Shown one piece after another: positions 37,211 through 44,131 of a DNA stretch of 62,132 nt. The notes beneath the pieces were generated by a model, which saw only the letters and a program-made list of their open reading frames with translations, searched no databases and was not told the DNA's origin. The stretch's first letter is position 1. Every line of letters begins with the position of its first letter. The translations under genes and the position numbers were made by a program. Source of the stretch: an uncultured Pseudomonadota bacterium (GTDB lineage Bacteria; Pseudomonadota; Gammaproteobacteria; Steroidobacterales; Woeseiaceae); contig CAJXJW010000011.1 of the NCBI GenBank assembly GCA_913055625.1, forward strand, positions 1-62,132, written 5' to 3'.

Positions 37211-38314
37211 GTGAAGCGCGCCGCCGGCATCTTCGCGCTCGCCGCCCTGTGCGCGGCCTGCGACCGCCCGGTGCCCGACGTTGTGCTGCACGCGGCGGAC
37301 GCGGCGCCGGCAATGCTGAGTGAATGGGGGGTCGTCTACCGCGACGGCGACGCGTTCGCCGTGAACCCGGCCGCGGCGCCCTACGAGCTGAACACGCCAC
37401 TGTTCTCCGACTATGCGCACAAGCTGCGCACGGTCTGGCTGCCCCCCGGTACCCGGGCCGCGTACCGCGAGGACGGGCCGCTCGACTTCCCGGTGGGCAC
37501 GATCATCAGCAAGACGTTCTATTACCCCGCCGCACGGGACGGCGCCGTGGCTCGCCGCGACGCAGAACGGACCGCGCTGGTCCGGCGGATCGGCTTCGCG
37601 GAGAACCGTGTCCTCGAAACGCGCCTGCTCGTGCACTACGAGGACGGCTGGAAGGCGCTGCCGTACGTGTGGAACGCCGGGCAGACGGACGCGGCGCTGG
37701 CGCTCGCCGGCGACGTCGTGAGCCTCGCCTTTGACGACGGAAGCGAGTCCTTTCACTACGTCGTGCCGGACGCGAACCAGTGCGCCGGCTGCCACGTGAC
37801 GAACCACAGCGCGCGAGTCCTCGAGCCCATCGGGCCGCGCGCATGGCAGCTGAACCGCGTCGTCGACGTCGACGGAACGCCGTACAACCAGCTCGCCTAC
37901 TGGCAGGAAACCGGGTTGCTCGACGGCGTGCCGGACGATGTCCCCGCCGGGATCGATGCGTCGGACGCGGCTTCCGCGTCGCTGGAGAGCCGGGCGCGCG
38001 CGTATCTCGCGAGCAACTGCGCGCACTGTCACAACGCCAACGGCCCGGCGGACACGTCGGCGCTCGACCTGTCGCTGACGGCGAGCGCTGGCCGCACGAT
38101 CGGTGTCTGCAAGCCGCCGGTCGCCGTCGGCCGTGGCAGCGGCGACCGGCCGTATGACATCACGCCGGGAAGCCCGGACGCGTCGATCCTCGTCTACCGG
38201 ATGCAGCACACGGATCCGGCGATCGCGATGCCGGAGCTGGGCCGCAGCGTCGTGCACGACGAGGGCGTTGCGCTGGTTGCGGACTGGATCGCGTCACTGC
38301 CGGGCGAATGCTGA
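37211..38314 (+). CDS. diheme c-type cytochrome lipoprotein (SO2930/TIGR03806-type), gene 2 of pair
   Basis: 367 residues from GTG 37211, 1 bp after the beta-helix gene's stop. A lipobox ends in C17 (LCAAC). Two CXXCH haem sites are seen: CAGCH near residue 194 and CAHCH near 274. The region between signal and haem (SEWGVVYRDGDAFAVNPAAAPYELNTPLFSDYAHKLRTVWLPPG, FPVGTIISKTFYYP) is the signature of the SO2930/HNE_0200 family, which occurs in a fixed pair with the beta-helix protein. Both are envelope lipoproteins, so they probably meet at a membrane surface. Electron transfer is expected from the haem sites; the partner is unknown. Confidence 0.85.
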   Translation: MKRAAGIFALAALCAACDRPVPDVVLHAADAAPAMLSEWGVVYRDGDAFAVNPAAAPYELNTPLFSDYAHKLRTVWLPPGTRAAYREDGPLDFPVGTIISKTFYYPAARDGAVARRDAERTALVRRIGFAENRVLETRLLVHYEDGWKALPYVWNAGQTDAALALAGDVVSLAFDDGSESFHYVVPDANQCAGCHVTNHSARVLEPIGPRAWQLNRVVDVDGTPYNQLAYWQETGLLDGVPDDVPAGIDASDAASASLESRARAYLASNCAHCHNANGPADTSALDLSLTASAGRTIGVCKPPVAVGRGSGDRPYDITPGSPDASILVYRMQHTDPAIAMPELGRSVVHDEGVALVADWIASLPGEC

Positions 38315-38379
38315 CGATGCAACGAATGCGCCGGCGGACGGTCACAGCTAAGATGACGACCCCGACCCGAGGACATGCC

Positions 38380-38793
38380 GTGCTCACGAAGACGACTGCC
38401 CCCGCAGCCCTGTTCGCGCTGCTCCTGATGGCCGCCGCCGGTTTCGCCCGTGCGGACACGCTCGTCCGCGAATTCAAGGGCAACGACGACACGGTAACCA
38501 CGGCTTTTACGGTCGAGGGGCCGTGGCTGCTCGACTGGCGCCTCGACGCGGACTACGACCAGCTCATGGCGCTCGACGTGTGGCTCGTGGATGCCGAGAC
38601 GGGGTTTGCGGTCGGCCGCGTGCTGGAGAAGAAGTACCGGAGCAACGGCGTGAAGCTGTTCGAGGACGGCGGCCGATACAAGTTCCGCGTCAGCACGACG
38701 CTCGGCCGCTGGACCCTCAAGGTCCGGCAGTTGTCTCCGGAGGAGGCGGAAGCCTACACGCCCAGGCGCCGGCCGGGCCTGAGCATCAATTGA
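38380..38793 (+). CDS. small secreted protein, unknown function
   Basis: 137 residues from GTG 38380 (GAGGA 6 nt upstream; the upstream ATG 38353 is in frame but has no such site). Signal peptide through FALLLMAAAGFARA. The mature 110 residues are mostly strands: LVREFKGNDDTVTTAFTVEGPWLLDWRLDAD, LMALDVWLVDAETGFAVGRVLEKKYRSNGVKLFEDGGRYKFRVSTTLGRWTLKVRQL, a compact beta-sandwich pattern. I do not recognise a family. A TAAGAT box at 38348 may be its -10. Confidence 0.65.
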   Translation: MLTKTTAPAALFALLLMAAAGFARADTLVREFKGNDDTVTTAFTVEGPWLLDWRLDADYDQLMALDVWLVDAETGFAVGRVLEKKYRSNGVKLFEDGGRYKFRVSTTLGRWTLKVRQLSPEEAEAYTPRRRPGLSIN

Positions 38794-38808
38794 CCCGGCG
38801 CGTTCGCG

Positions 38809-39381
38809 TCAGCCGAAATAGTCCGGTGCGTTGCCGGCTCGCCACTTGATGTTGCAGCCGATGCTCGGTCGCTGATCCGGATCGACGTCGCGCCCGTCCA
38901 GAACCGCCTCGAGCGCCGCCCGGAGGTCACGCCCGTCGACCGGCACGTCGTTGCCCGGCCGGCTTCCGTCGAGCTGGCCGCGGTAGACCAGCCGCCGATC
39001 CCCGTCGAACAGGAAGAAGTCCGGCGTGCACGCCGCCCGGTACGCTTTCGCGACCGACTGGCTCTCGTCGAACAGGTAGGGGAACGTGTAGCCGGCGCGC
39101 TCGGCCTCGACGGCCATCTTGTCCGGGCCGTCGTCCGGGTGCGTGGTCACGTCGTTTGCATTGATCGCGAAGATCGCGACGCCGCGACCGCCGTAGTCGC
39201 GGCCGATGCGGGCGAGCTCCTCGCGCACGTGAATCACGAACGGGCAGTGGTTGCAGATGAACATCACCAGGACGGCGGGCGCGCCGTCCGGCAGAGACCA
39301 GTGCCGGCCTGCCGTGTCCGGCAGCGAGAAGTCGGGTGCCGGCGTGCCCAGCGGCAGCATTTGCGATTCGGTGGCGGCCAT
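38809..39381 (-). CDS. thioredoxin-fold AhpC/TSA-like redoxin
   Basis: 190 residues, cytoplasmic. It opens PLGTPAPDFSLPDTAGRHWSL and has FICNHCPFVIHVREELARIGRDYGGRGVAIFAIN with the redox pair C43-X-X-C46, then TPDFFLFDGDRRLVYRGQLD. The CNHCPF motif marks the redoxin family often annotated thioredoxin family protein; it probably reduces peroxides or protein disulfides, but the substrate is unclear. It is divergent from the PerM-type gene. Confidence 0.87.
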   Translation of the reverse strand: MAATESQMLPLGTPAPDFSLPDTAGRHWSLPDGAPAVLVMFICNHCPFVIHVREELARIGRDYGGRGVAIFAINANDVTTHPDDGPDKMAVEAERAGYTFPYLFDESQSVAKAYRAACTPDFFLFDGDRRLVYRGQLDGSRPGNDVPVDGRDLRAALEAVLDGRDVDPDQRPSIGCNIKWRAGNAPDYFG

Positions 39382-39470
39382 GCGTGCAGTGTCGCAAAGG
39401 GTGGGCGCGTGTCAACCGGTCGGCGGTTGTGCGATGATTCGAGCCATCCCCGTCGCCTGCAAGGATCCGG

Positions 39471-40538
39471 ATGAAACCGGCAACCCGACCCGATCGCAAT
39501 GCCATCGTCAGCTTCGCCGCTGTCGTCGTGATCGTGTACGGGATGCAGTTCGCCAAGGCGCTGCTGGTTCCCTTCCTGGTAGCCCTGTTCCTCGCGCTGA
39601 TTACGGTACGGCCGATGCTGTGGATGCAGCGGAAGCGGGTGCCATCGGTCGTCGCGGCGCTGATCATCGTCACCGTGATCATGCTGATACTGTCGGTCGT
39701 CGGTACGATCGTCGGGCGTTCGATCGCCGACTTCACCGCGGCGCTGCCGTCCTACCAGACGCGCCTGAACGCAATTTTCGACAGCGCCGTCCAGTTCAGT
39801 GCGGCGAAGCTCGGCATGGACGGGATATCCGCGAGCGTGCGCGACATGTTCAACCCGGGCACCGCCATGCGCTTCGTCGCGAACTTCCTGAACGGGCTGC
39901 GCGGTGTATTGACGAACGTGTTCCTCATTTTCATCACGATGATCTTCATGCTGCTGGAGGCGTCGTCGGTGCGCACGAAAGTCGAGGCGGCGTTCGGACA
40001 CACGGCGGCGACGTTCGACAAGCAGCGCGTGTTTCTCGACAACCTCGGCCGCTACCTCGGGATCAAGACCGTGGTCAGCGCGGCGACCGGGTTCCTCGCC
40101 TGGCTGCTGACCTGGCTGATCGGCCTCGACTTCCCGCTGCTCTGGGGCATGCTGGCCTTCCTGCTGAACTACGTGCCGACAATCGGCTCGATCATCGCGG
40201 CGATCCCGGCGATCCTGCTCGCGCTCGTGCAACTCGGCCCGGGTGAAGCGCTGGCGACGATGGCCGGTTTCGTCGGCATCAACATCCTGTTCGGCAATTT
40301 CCTGGAACCGCGGCTGATGGGCTACGGCGTGGGGCTTTCCCCGCTGGTCGTGTTCATCGGCCTCATCTTCTGGGGCTGGGTGCTCGGGCCGATCGGCATG
40401 CTGTTGTCGGTGCCGCTCACGATGACGCTGAAGCTCGCGCTCGAGAACGACGAGAGCATGCGCTGGATCGCGATCTTCCTGGGGTCTGAGCGCGACGCGC
40501 AACACGAACTCACCGCGCGCGCCGAGGGCGAGCCGTAG
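39471..40538 (+). CDS. AI-2E (PerM-type) family membrane permease
   Basis: 355 residues with eight or so membrane segments. The N-terminal pair (FAKALLVPFLVALFLALITVRPMLWM, VPSVVAALIIVTVIMLILSVVGTIVG) and the C-terminal PLLWGMLAFLLNYVPTIGSIIAAIPAILLAL with GNFLEPRLMGYGVGLSPLVVFIGLIFWGWVLGPIGMLLSVPL are diagnostic of the family. Some members export quorum signals and some are Na/H antiporters; this one's substrate cannot be told. Confidence 0.88.
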   Translation: MKPATRPDRNAIVSFAAVVVIVYGMQFAKALLVPFLVALFLALITVRPMLWMQRKRVPSVVAALIIVTVIMLILSVVGTIVGRSIADFTAALPSYQTRLNAIFDSAVQFSAAKLGMDGISASVRDMFNPGTAMRFVANFLNGLRGVLTNVFLIFITMIFMLLEASSVRTKVEAAFGHTAATFDKQRVFLDNLGRYLGIKTVVSAATGFLAWLLTWLIGLDFPLLWGMLAFLLNYVPTIGSIIAAIPAILLALVQLGPGEALATMAGFVGINILFGNFLEPRLMGYGVGLSPLVVFIGLIFWGWVLGPIGMLLSVPLTMTLKLALENDESMRWIAIFLGSERDAQHELTARAEGEP

Positions 40539-40548
40539 CCGGCCCGCG

Positions 40549-40998
40549 TCAGATGGGCAGTTCCGGCCCGTCCTTGAAGGTCTCCATGACGAAGGTCGAG
40601 CTGATGTCGGCGAAATCCACCTCGCGGATCAGCCGCTTGTAGATCTCGTCGTAGTGGCGCATGTCGCGTGCGACGACGCGCAACAGGTAGTCGACCTGGC
40701 CGCTGGTCCGGTGGAACTCCAGTATCTCCGGTATTGAACGCACGGCGTTCTCGAAGCGCGAGAACCACGCGTCGCTGTGGTGGCTGGTACTGACGAACGC
40801 GTAGACGGTCAGCCCGAAGCCGAGCGCCTCCGGATCCAGCACCGTGATCCGCCGGCGGATCACGCCCTTGCCCTCGAGATCCCGCACCCGGCGCCAGACC
40901 GCGGTCTTGGACAGGGCCACGCGGTCCGCGAGGTCGGCCATCGAGAGGCCGGCGTCGGCCTGCAGCGCCCGCAGGATCTTCCGGTCCATTTGGTCCAT
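40549..40998 (-). CDS. Lrp/AsnC-family transcriptional regulator
   Basis: 149 residues. An N-terminal helix-turn-helix (MDRKILRALQADAGLSMADLADRVALSKTAVWRRVRDLEGKGVIRR) is followed by a RAM ligand domain (GFGLTVYAFVST, FHRTSGQVDYLLRVVARDM). These regulators bind amino acids and act as octamers. A 14-bp palindrome 25-38 bp before its ATG is a likely self-binding site. It converges with the PerM-type gene. Confidence 0.9.
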   Translation of the reverse strand: MDQMDRKILRALQADAGLSMADLADRVALSKTAVWRRVRDLEGKGVIRRRITVLDPEALGFGLTVYAFVSTSHHSDAWFSRFENAVRSIPEILEFHRTSGQVDYLLRVVARDMRHYDEIYKRLIREVDFADISSTFVMETFKDGPELPI

Positions 40999-41022
40999 AT
41001 GTTCTAATCGATCGAGAATAGA

Positions 41023-41036
41023 GAAACGATCGTTTC
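41023..41036 (-). promoter_or_regulatory. 14-bp perfect palindrome upstream of the AsnC-type gene
   Basis: GAAACGA-TCGTTTC reads the same on both strands. It lies 25-38 bp before the ATG at 40998; a possible minus-strand -10 TATTCT (41020-41015) lies just downstream. Autoregulation by the Lrp/AsnC product is inferred from position. Confidence 0.45.
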
Positions 41037-41118
41037 ACAGATCTGGCGCATCGGTCAATAAATCGCAACAATGGTCCGCGCCGGCTCGGCCATAATTCGG
41101 GTTCATGGAGGGAGCGCC

Positions 41119-41376
41119 ATGCGCCTGACCGACAAGTTCAACGAGCACCCGGCATCCGTCGGCGAGACCTACGGGCAGCACTTCATGGCGGCGATGGGCT
41201 TCAGCCTGTCGATGTTCCGGGGCAGCCTGTGCTGTGCGCTGCACGCCCTGTTCCCGTTCCTCTGCGAGCGCACGGGCAGTCGTTGCATCACCGAGCTTCA
41301 CGACCGGATGGTCACGAACCGCGACCGTCGCCCGTCGTCTTCCGGGGCCGGCAAGCAGTCGCCATTGAAGGCCTGA
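41119..41376 (+). CDS. DUF6356-like small protein
   Basis: 85 residues from ATG 41119, with GGAGGG 6 nt upstream. The sequence FNEHPASVGETYGQHFMAAMGFSLSMFRGSLCCALHALFPFLCERTGSRCITELHDRMV is the conserved DUF6356 core, with a hydrophobic stretch over residues 25-50 that may touch the membrane. Four cysteines (two adjacent) are present. Function unknown. It lies between an AsnC gene and the PhoB-like block, apparently independent of both. Confidence 0.75.
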   Translation: MRLTDKFNEHPASVGETYGQHFMAAMGFSLSMFRGSLCCALHALFPFLCERTGSRCITELHDRMVTNRDRRPSSSGAGKQSPLKA

Positions 41377-41472
41377 CAGGCCGCGGCATTCCGCGCCGGC
41401 GCGCGCGAAGATTCCCCCGCTCCGGTCCCCCGCCGGACGCGCCCGCCGGCATTTTTGCCCTGGCCGTCCGGC

Positions 41473-41534
41473 CGTTAATGCGCCGGTAACAAATCTGCAA
41501 TGCAAGCTTAAAGTACCTGTAAAGGGACTGTGTT
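41473..41534 (+). promoter_or_regulatory. six 11-bp-spaced half-sites, PhoB/OmpR-type array before the regulator gene
   Basis: Seven-base units separated by exactly four bases: CGTTAAT (41473), CGGTAAC (41484), CTGCAAT (41495), GCTTAAA (41506), CTGTAAA (41517), CTGTGTT (41528). The last two give CTGTAAA-GGGA-CTGTGTT, close to the 7-4-7 layout of a Pho box (CTGTCAT, 4, CTGTCAT). The array ends 36 bp before the regulator ATG (41570), where an activator overlapping -35 would sit. Direct repeats at 11 bp are how PhoB-family dimers bind. Confidence 0.55.
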
Positions 41535-41569
41535 TTCTTCACTCACGGTAACGCGCATGAGTGGGAAGC

Positions 41570-42262
41570 ATGGCATTGGCATCGATTCTGGTTGTTGACG
41601 GCGATCGTGACGCCCGCCGGCAGATTGTGGCCAGCCTGCGGGAACTGGGCCACGATGTCAGCGAGTCCGACAGCGCCGGGTCGGCGCTTCGCGCCGTCGA
41701 GAAATCCCGGCCGGACCTGATGGTGTGCGACTGCACGCTGCCGGACATAGCCGGTGTCGAACTCCTGAGCGACGTTCGCCGCAGCGGTGAGTACCGCGCG
41801 ATGCGGGTCCTGATGACCTCGTCGAACGGCTACCGCGACGACGCCGTCGCCGCGCTGGAGTCCGGTGCCGACGACGTCATCGGAAAACCCCTGTACATGC
41901 CGGAGTTTCTGGCCCGGGTCAGCGCCTGCCTGCGCCGTCCGGCCAACTTCGCTCACGCCGATGTGTTCACGGCAGGCGGGATCACGATCGACGATATCGG
42001 CCATCGGGTCATCGTGGACGGCGACAGCGTGTCGCTGGCGCCGCGCGAATACCGCCTGCTGCATTTTCTGCTGACAAACCAGGACCGGGTGTTCTCCCGC
42101 AAGCAGCTTCTCGTGCACGTCTGGGATCGCGACACGCTGGTCGGCCCGCGCACCGTCGATGTGCACGTACGGCGCCTGAGAAGCGTCCTCGAACCCTACG
42201 GTTACGACCGGTACCTGCAGACGGTTCGAGGGTCCGGTTACCGCTTCTCACAGGACAGCTGA
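41570..42262 (+). CDS. PhoB-like OmpR-family response regulator, orphan
   Basis: 230 residues. A receiver domain (1-120) with phosphoacceptor D54 (MVCDCTLPD), T83 and K106 (VIGKP) is joined to a winged-helix DNA-binding domain (130-228, LAPREYRLLHFLLTNQDRVFSRKQLLVHVWD, RTVDVHVRRLRSVLEPYG, VRGSGYRFS), closest in style to PhoB. The acidic metal pocket is unusual: where PhoB has E9-D10, this has D10-G11-D12, so one acid is shifted or lost. No histidine kinase gene is adjacent. ATG 41570 is preferred over GTG 41561. The 11-bp repeats before it and before the next gene suggest it regulates itself and the lipoprotein/receptor unit. Confidence 0.88.
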   Translation: MALASILVVDGDRDARRQIVASLRELGHDVSESDSAGSALRAVEKSRPDLMVCDCTLPDIAGVELLSDVRRSGEYRAMRVLMTSSNGYRDDAVAALESGADDVIGKPLYMPEFLARVSACLRRPANFAHADVFTAGGITIDDIGHRVIVDGDSVSLAPREYRLLHFLLTNQDRVFSRKQLLVHVWDRDTLVGPRTVDVHVRRLRSVLEPYGYDRYLQTVRGSGYRFSQDS

Positions 42263-42268
42263 TCCGGG

Positions 42269-42297
42269 CCGTAATGAATTCTTAATGTTCCTGTCAC
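42269..42297 (+). promoter_or_regulatory. three 11-bp-spaced half-sites (Pho-box-like) before the lipoprotein gene
   Basis: CCGTAAT (42269), TCTTAAT (42280), CTGTCAC (42291), each followed by four spacer bases; CTGTCAC is a textbook PhoB half-site. The array starts 6 bp after the regulator's stop and ends 64 bp before the lipoprotein ATG. Confidence 0.55.
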
Positions 42298-42361
42298 AAG
42301 ACCACCACATAGCCCCTCTAGATTGCGGCGGCACAAAAACCTGTACACCCGGAGTAGTTCA

Positions 42362-44017
42362 ATGAAATCCACCAGACTGTTCACCGTGCTCGCAGCCGGC
42401 TTTGCACTCGCAGCGTGCGATGGCGGTGACATCAACATCGAGCCGACGACTTCGGTGAACAACAGCAACAACACCGTCAACAACGGCGGCGGCGATACAC
42501 CGAGCGACATGTGCGCGTCCTACGTCAAGAACGGCCAGACAATCCAGGGCACGGCTGACGCCAACGGCAACTGCACCTACGGTTCCGCATTCGTCGGTCC
42601 GAAGAACAACCTGACCGTCGATCTGCTGATTCCGGCCCTGCCTGACGGCGGCGCGCACATCTTCACGTCGAGCCTGTTCGTCGGCGAGACGTACCGTACG
42701 CAGGCGGACCTGCAGGCGGCCGGCATCACCGAAGGCGGTGACGGCCCGACGCTGACGATCGAGGCGGGCGCTACGCTCGCGTTCCAGACGAACAAGGATT
42801 TCATCATCATCAACCGCGGCTCGCGCATCCTCGCTGACGGCCGTGCTGATGCGCCGATCACGTTCACGTCGGTTTCCGACCTGAACGGCACGGTCGACCC
42901 GGAAAGCGTCCAGCAGTGGGGCGGCATGGTCATCAACGGCTTCGGCGTCAGCAACAAGTGCTCGTACGACGGCACGCGCGGCCAGGCGGGCTTCCAGCTG
43001 ACGCCGGGCACCGAGTGCTCGATCGAGGCCGAAGGCTCCGCTGGTGACGACGAGTCGCAATATGGCGGCGACAACGATGCCGACGACTCGGGCATCCTGC
43101 GCTACGTCGTTGTCAAGCACACTGGTGCCGAAGTCGGCAACGGCGACGAGCTGAACGGCATCTCCTTCGGCGGCGTCGGCAGCTCGACGGTTGTCGAGAA
43201 CCTCGAGGTCTACTCGACCTACGATGACGGCATCGAGATGTTCGGCGGTTCGGTCAATTTCACGAACGTCGTCGCGCTGTATGTCCGTGACGACTCGATC
43301 GATATCGACGAGGGCTACAACGGCACGATCACGAACGCGCTGGTCATTCAGCCGGAGAACGACGGCAACCAGTGCATCGAGTCTGACGGTATCGGTTCTT
43401 ACAGCGCGGCGAACGTTGCGCTGAATGCGGATTTCATCGCCCGCGGCCTGAACAGCCGCCCGACGATCAACAACCTGACGTGCATCTTCTCGGCTAACGA
43501 GGGCGGCACGCACGGTTCAGGTGCCGGCTGGCGCTTCCGCGAGGGCATCTGGCCGGTCATCAATGACTCGCTGCTGATCTCGTCGTTCGGCGCAAACGAC
43601 CAGAGCAACGGGACGGACAACTTCTGCCTGCGTATCGATGACGACGAGACGAATGCGGCTGCCACGAACGGCGACCTGCAGCTGAACTCCGTCATCTTCG
43701 CCTGCCAGGAAAACCAGGTCGACACCGAGCAGGCGACTGCCGAGGGCATGGGCGCCCAGTTTGCAACGGTTGCCGACGGAACGGCGGTCGACGCAAGCAC
43801 CGCAGCCAACCCGGAACTCCAGTTGCTCGAGGGTGACCAGAAGATCTATTCGGTCAGCTGGGCCACGTCGATGGTCGACAGCGCCGCGCCGGCTGCCACG
43901 ACCGAGCCGACCCAGGGGAACATCCTGGGCGCCATCGAAGCCACCAACGACTGGACGGCTGGATGGACCTACGGCATTCACCCGGACAATCGCGGCCAGG
44001 CGCTGTGGTTTGAGTAA
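42362..44017 (+). CDS. Cys-rich surface lipoprotein of unknown function, partner of the TonB receptor
   Basis: 551 residues. A lipobox ends in C19 (ALAAC), followed by a Ser/Asn-rich tether (NNSNNTVNNGGGDT). The body has many right-handed repeat-like strands: TLTIEAGATLAFQTNKDFIIINRGSRILADG, WGGMVINGFGVSNKC, YVVVKHTGAEVGNGDELNGISFGGVGSSTVVENLEVYSTYDDGIEMFGGSVNFTNVVALYVRDDSIDIDEGYNGTI. About eight further cysteines are spread in pairs, suggesting disulfides. I recall similar proteins lying beside TonB-dependent receptors, but no function is established. A GGAG site precedes ATG 42362. It is followed by a hairpin and then the receptor gene, 114 bp on. Confidence 0.75.
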   Translation: MKSTRLFTVLAAGFALAACDGGDINIEPTTSVNNSNNTVNNGGGDTPSDMCASYVKNGQTIQGTADANGNCTYGSAFVGPKNNLTVDLLIPALPDGGAHIFTSSLFVGETYRTQADLQAAGITEGGDGPTLTIEAGATLAFQTNKDFIIINRGSRILADGRADAPITFTSVSDLNGTVDPESVQQWGGMVINGFGVSNKCSYDGTRGQAGFQLTPGTECSIEAEGSAGDDESQYGGDNDADDSGILRYVVVKHTGAEVGNGDELNGISFGGVGSSTVVENLEVYSTYDDGIEMFGGSVNFTNVVALYVRDDSIDIDEGYNGTITNALVIQPENDGNQCIESDGIGSYSAANVALNADFIARGLNSRPTINNLTCIFSANEGGTHGSGAGWRFREGIWPVINDSLLISSFGANDQSNGTDNFCLRIDDDETNAAATNGDLQLNSVIFACQENQVDTEQATAEGMGAQFATVADGTAVDASTAANPELQLLEGDQKIYSVSWATSMVDSAAPAATTEPTQGNILGAIEATNDWTAGWTYGIHPDNRGQALWFE

Positions 44018-44049
44018 GCGACCCGTTGTTGCTTGCGCGTGAATCGACG

Positions 44050-44079
44050 GGCACCTGCGCCTTTCCGGGCGCAGGTGCC
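44050..44079 (+). terminator. perfect 12-bp stem-loop between lipoprotein and receptor genes
   Basis: GGCACCTGCGCC (44050-44061), loop TTTCCG, GGCGCAGGTGCC (44068-44079), then only TTGACG. The lack of a T tract argues against full termination; it may lower readthrough or protect the 3' end of the lipoprotein mRNA. Confidence 0.55.
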
Positions 44080-44131
44080 TTGACGCACACCGGAGCGTCA
44101 AATCCGGCCGACAAGAACAGGCACCCTTGAA

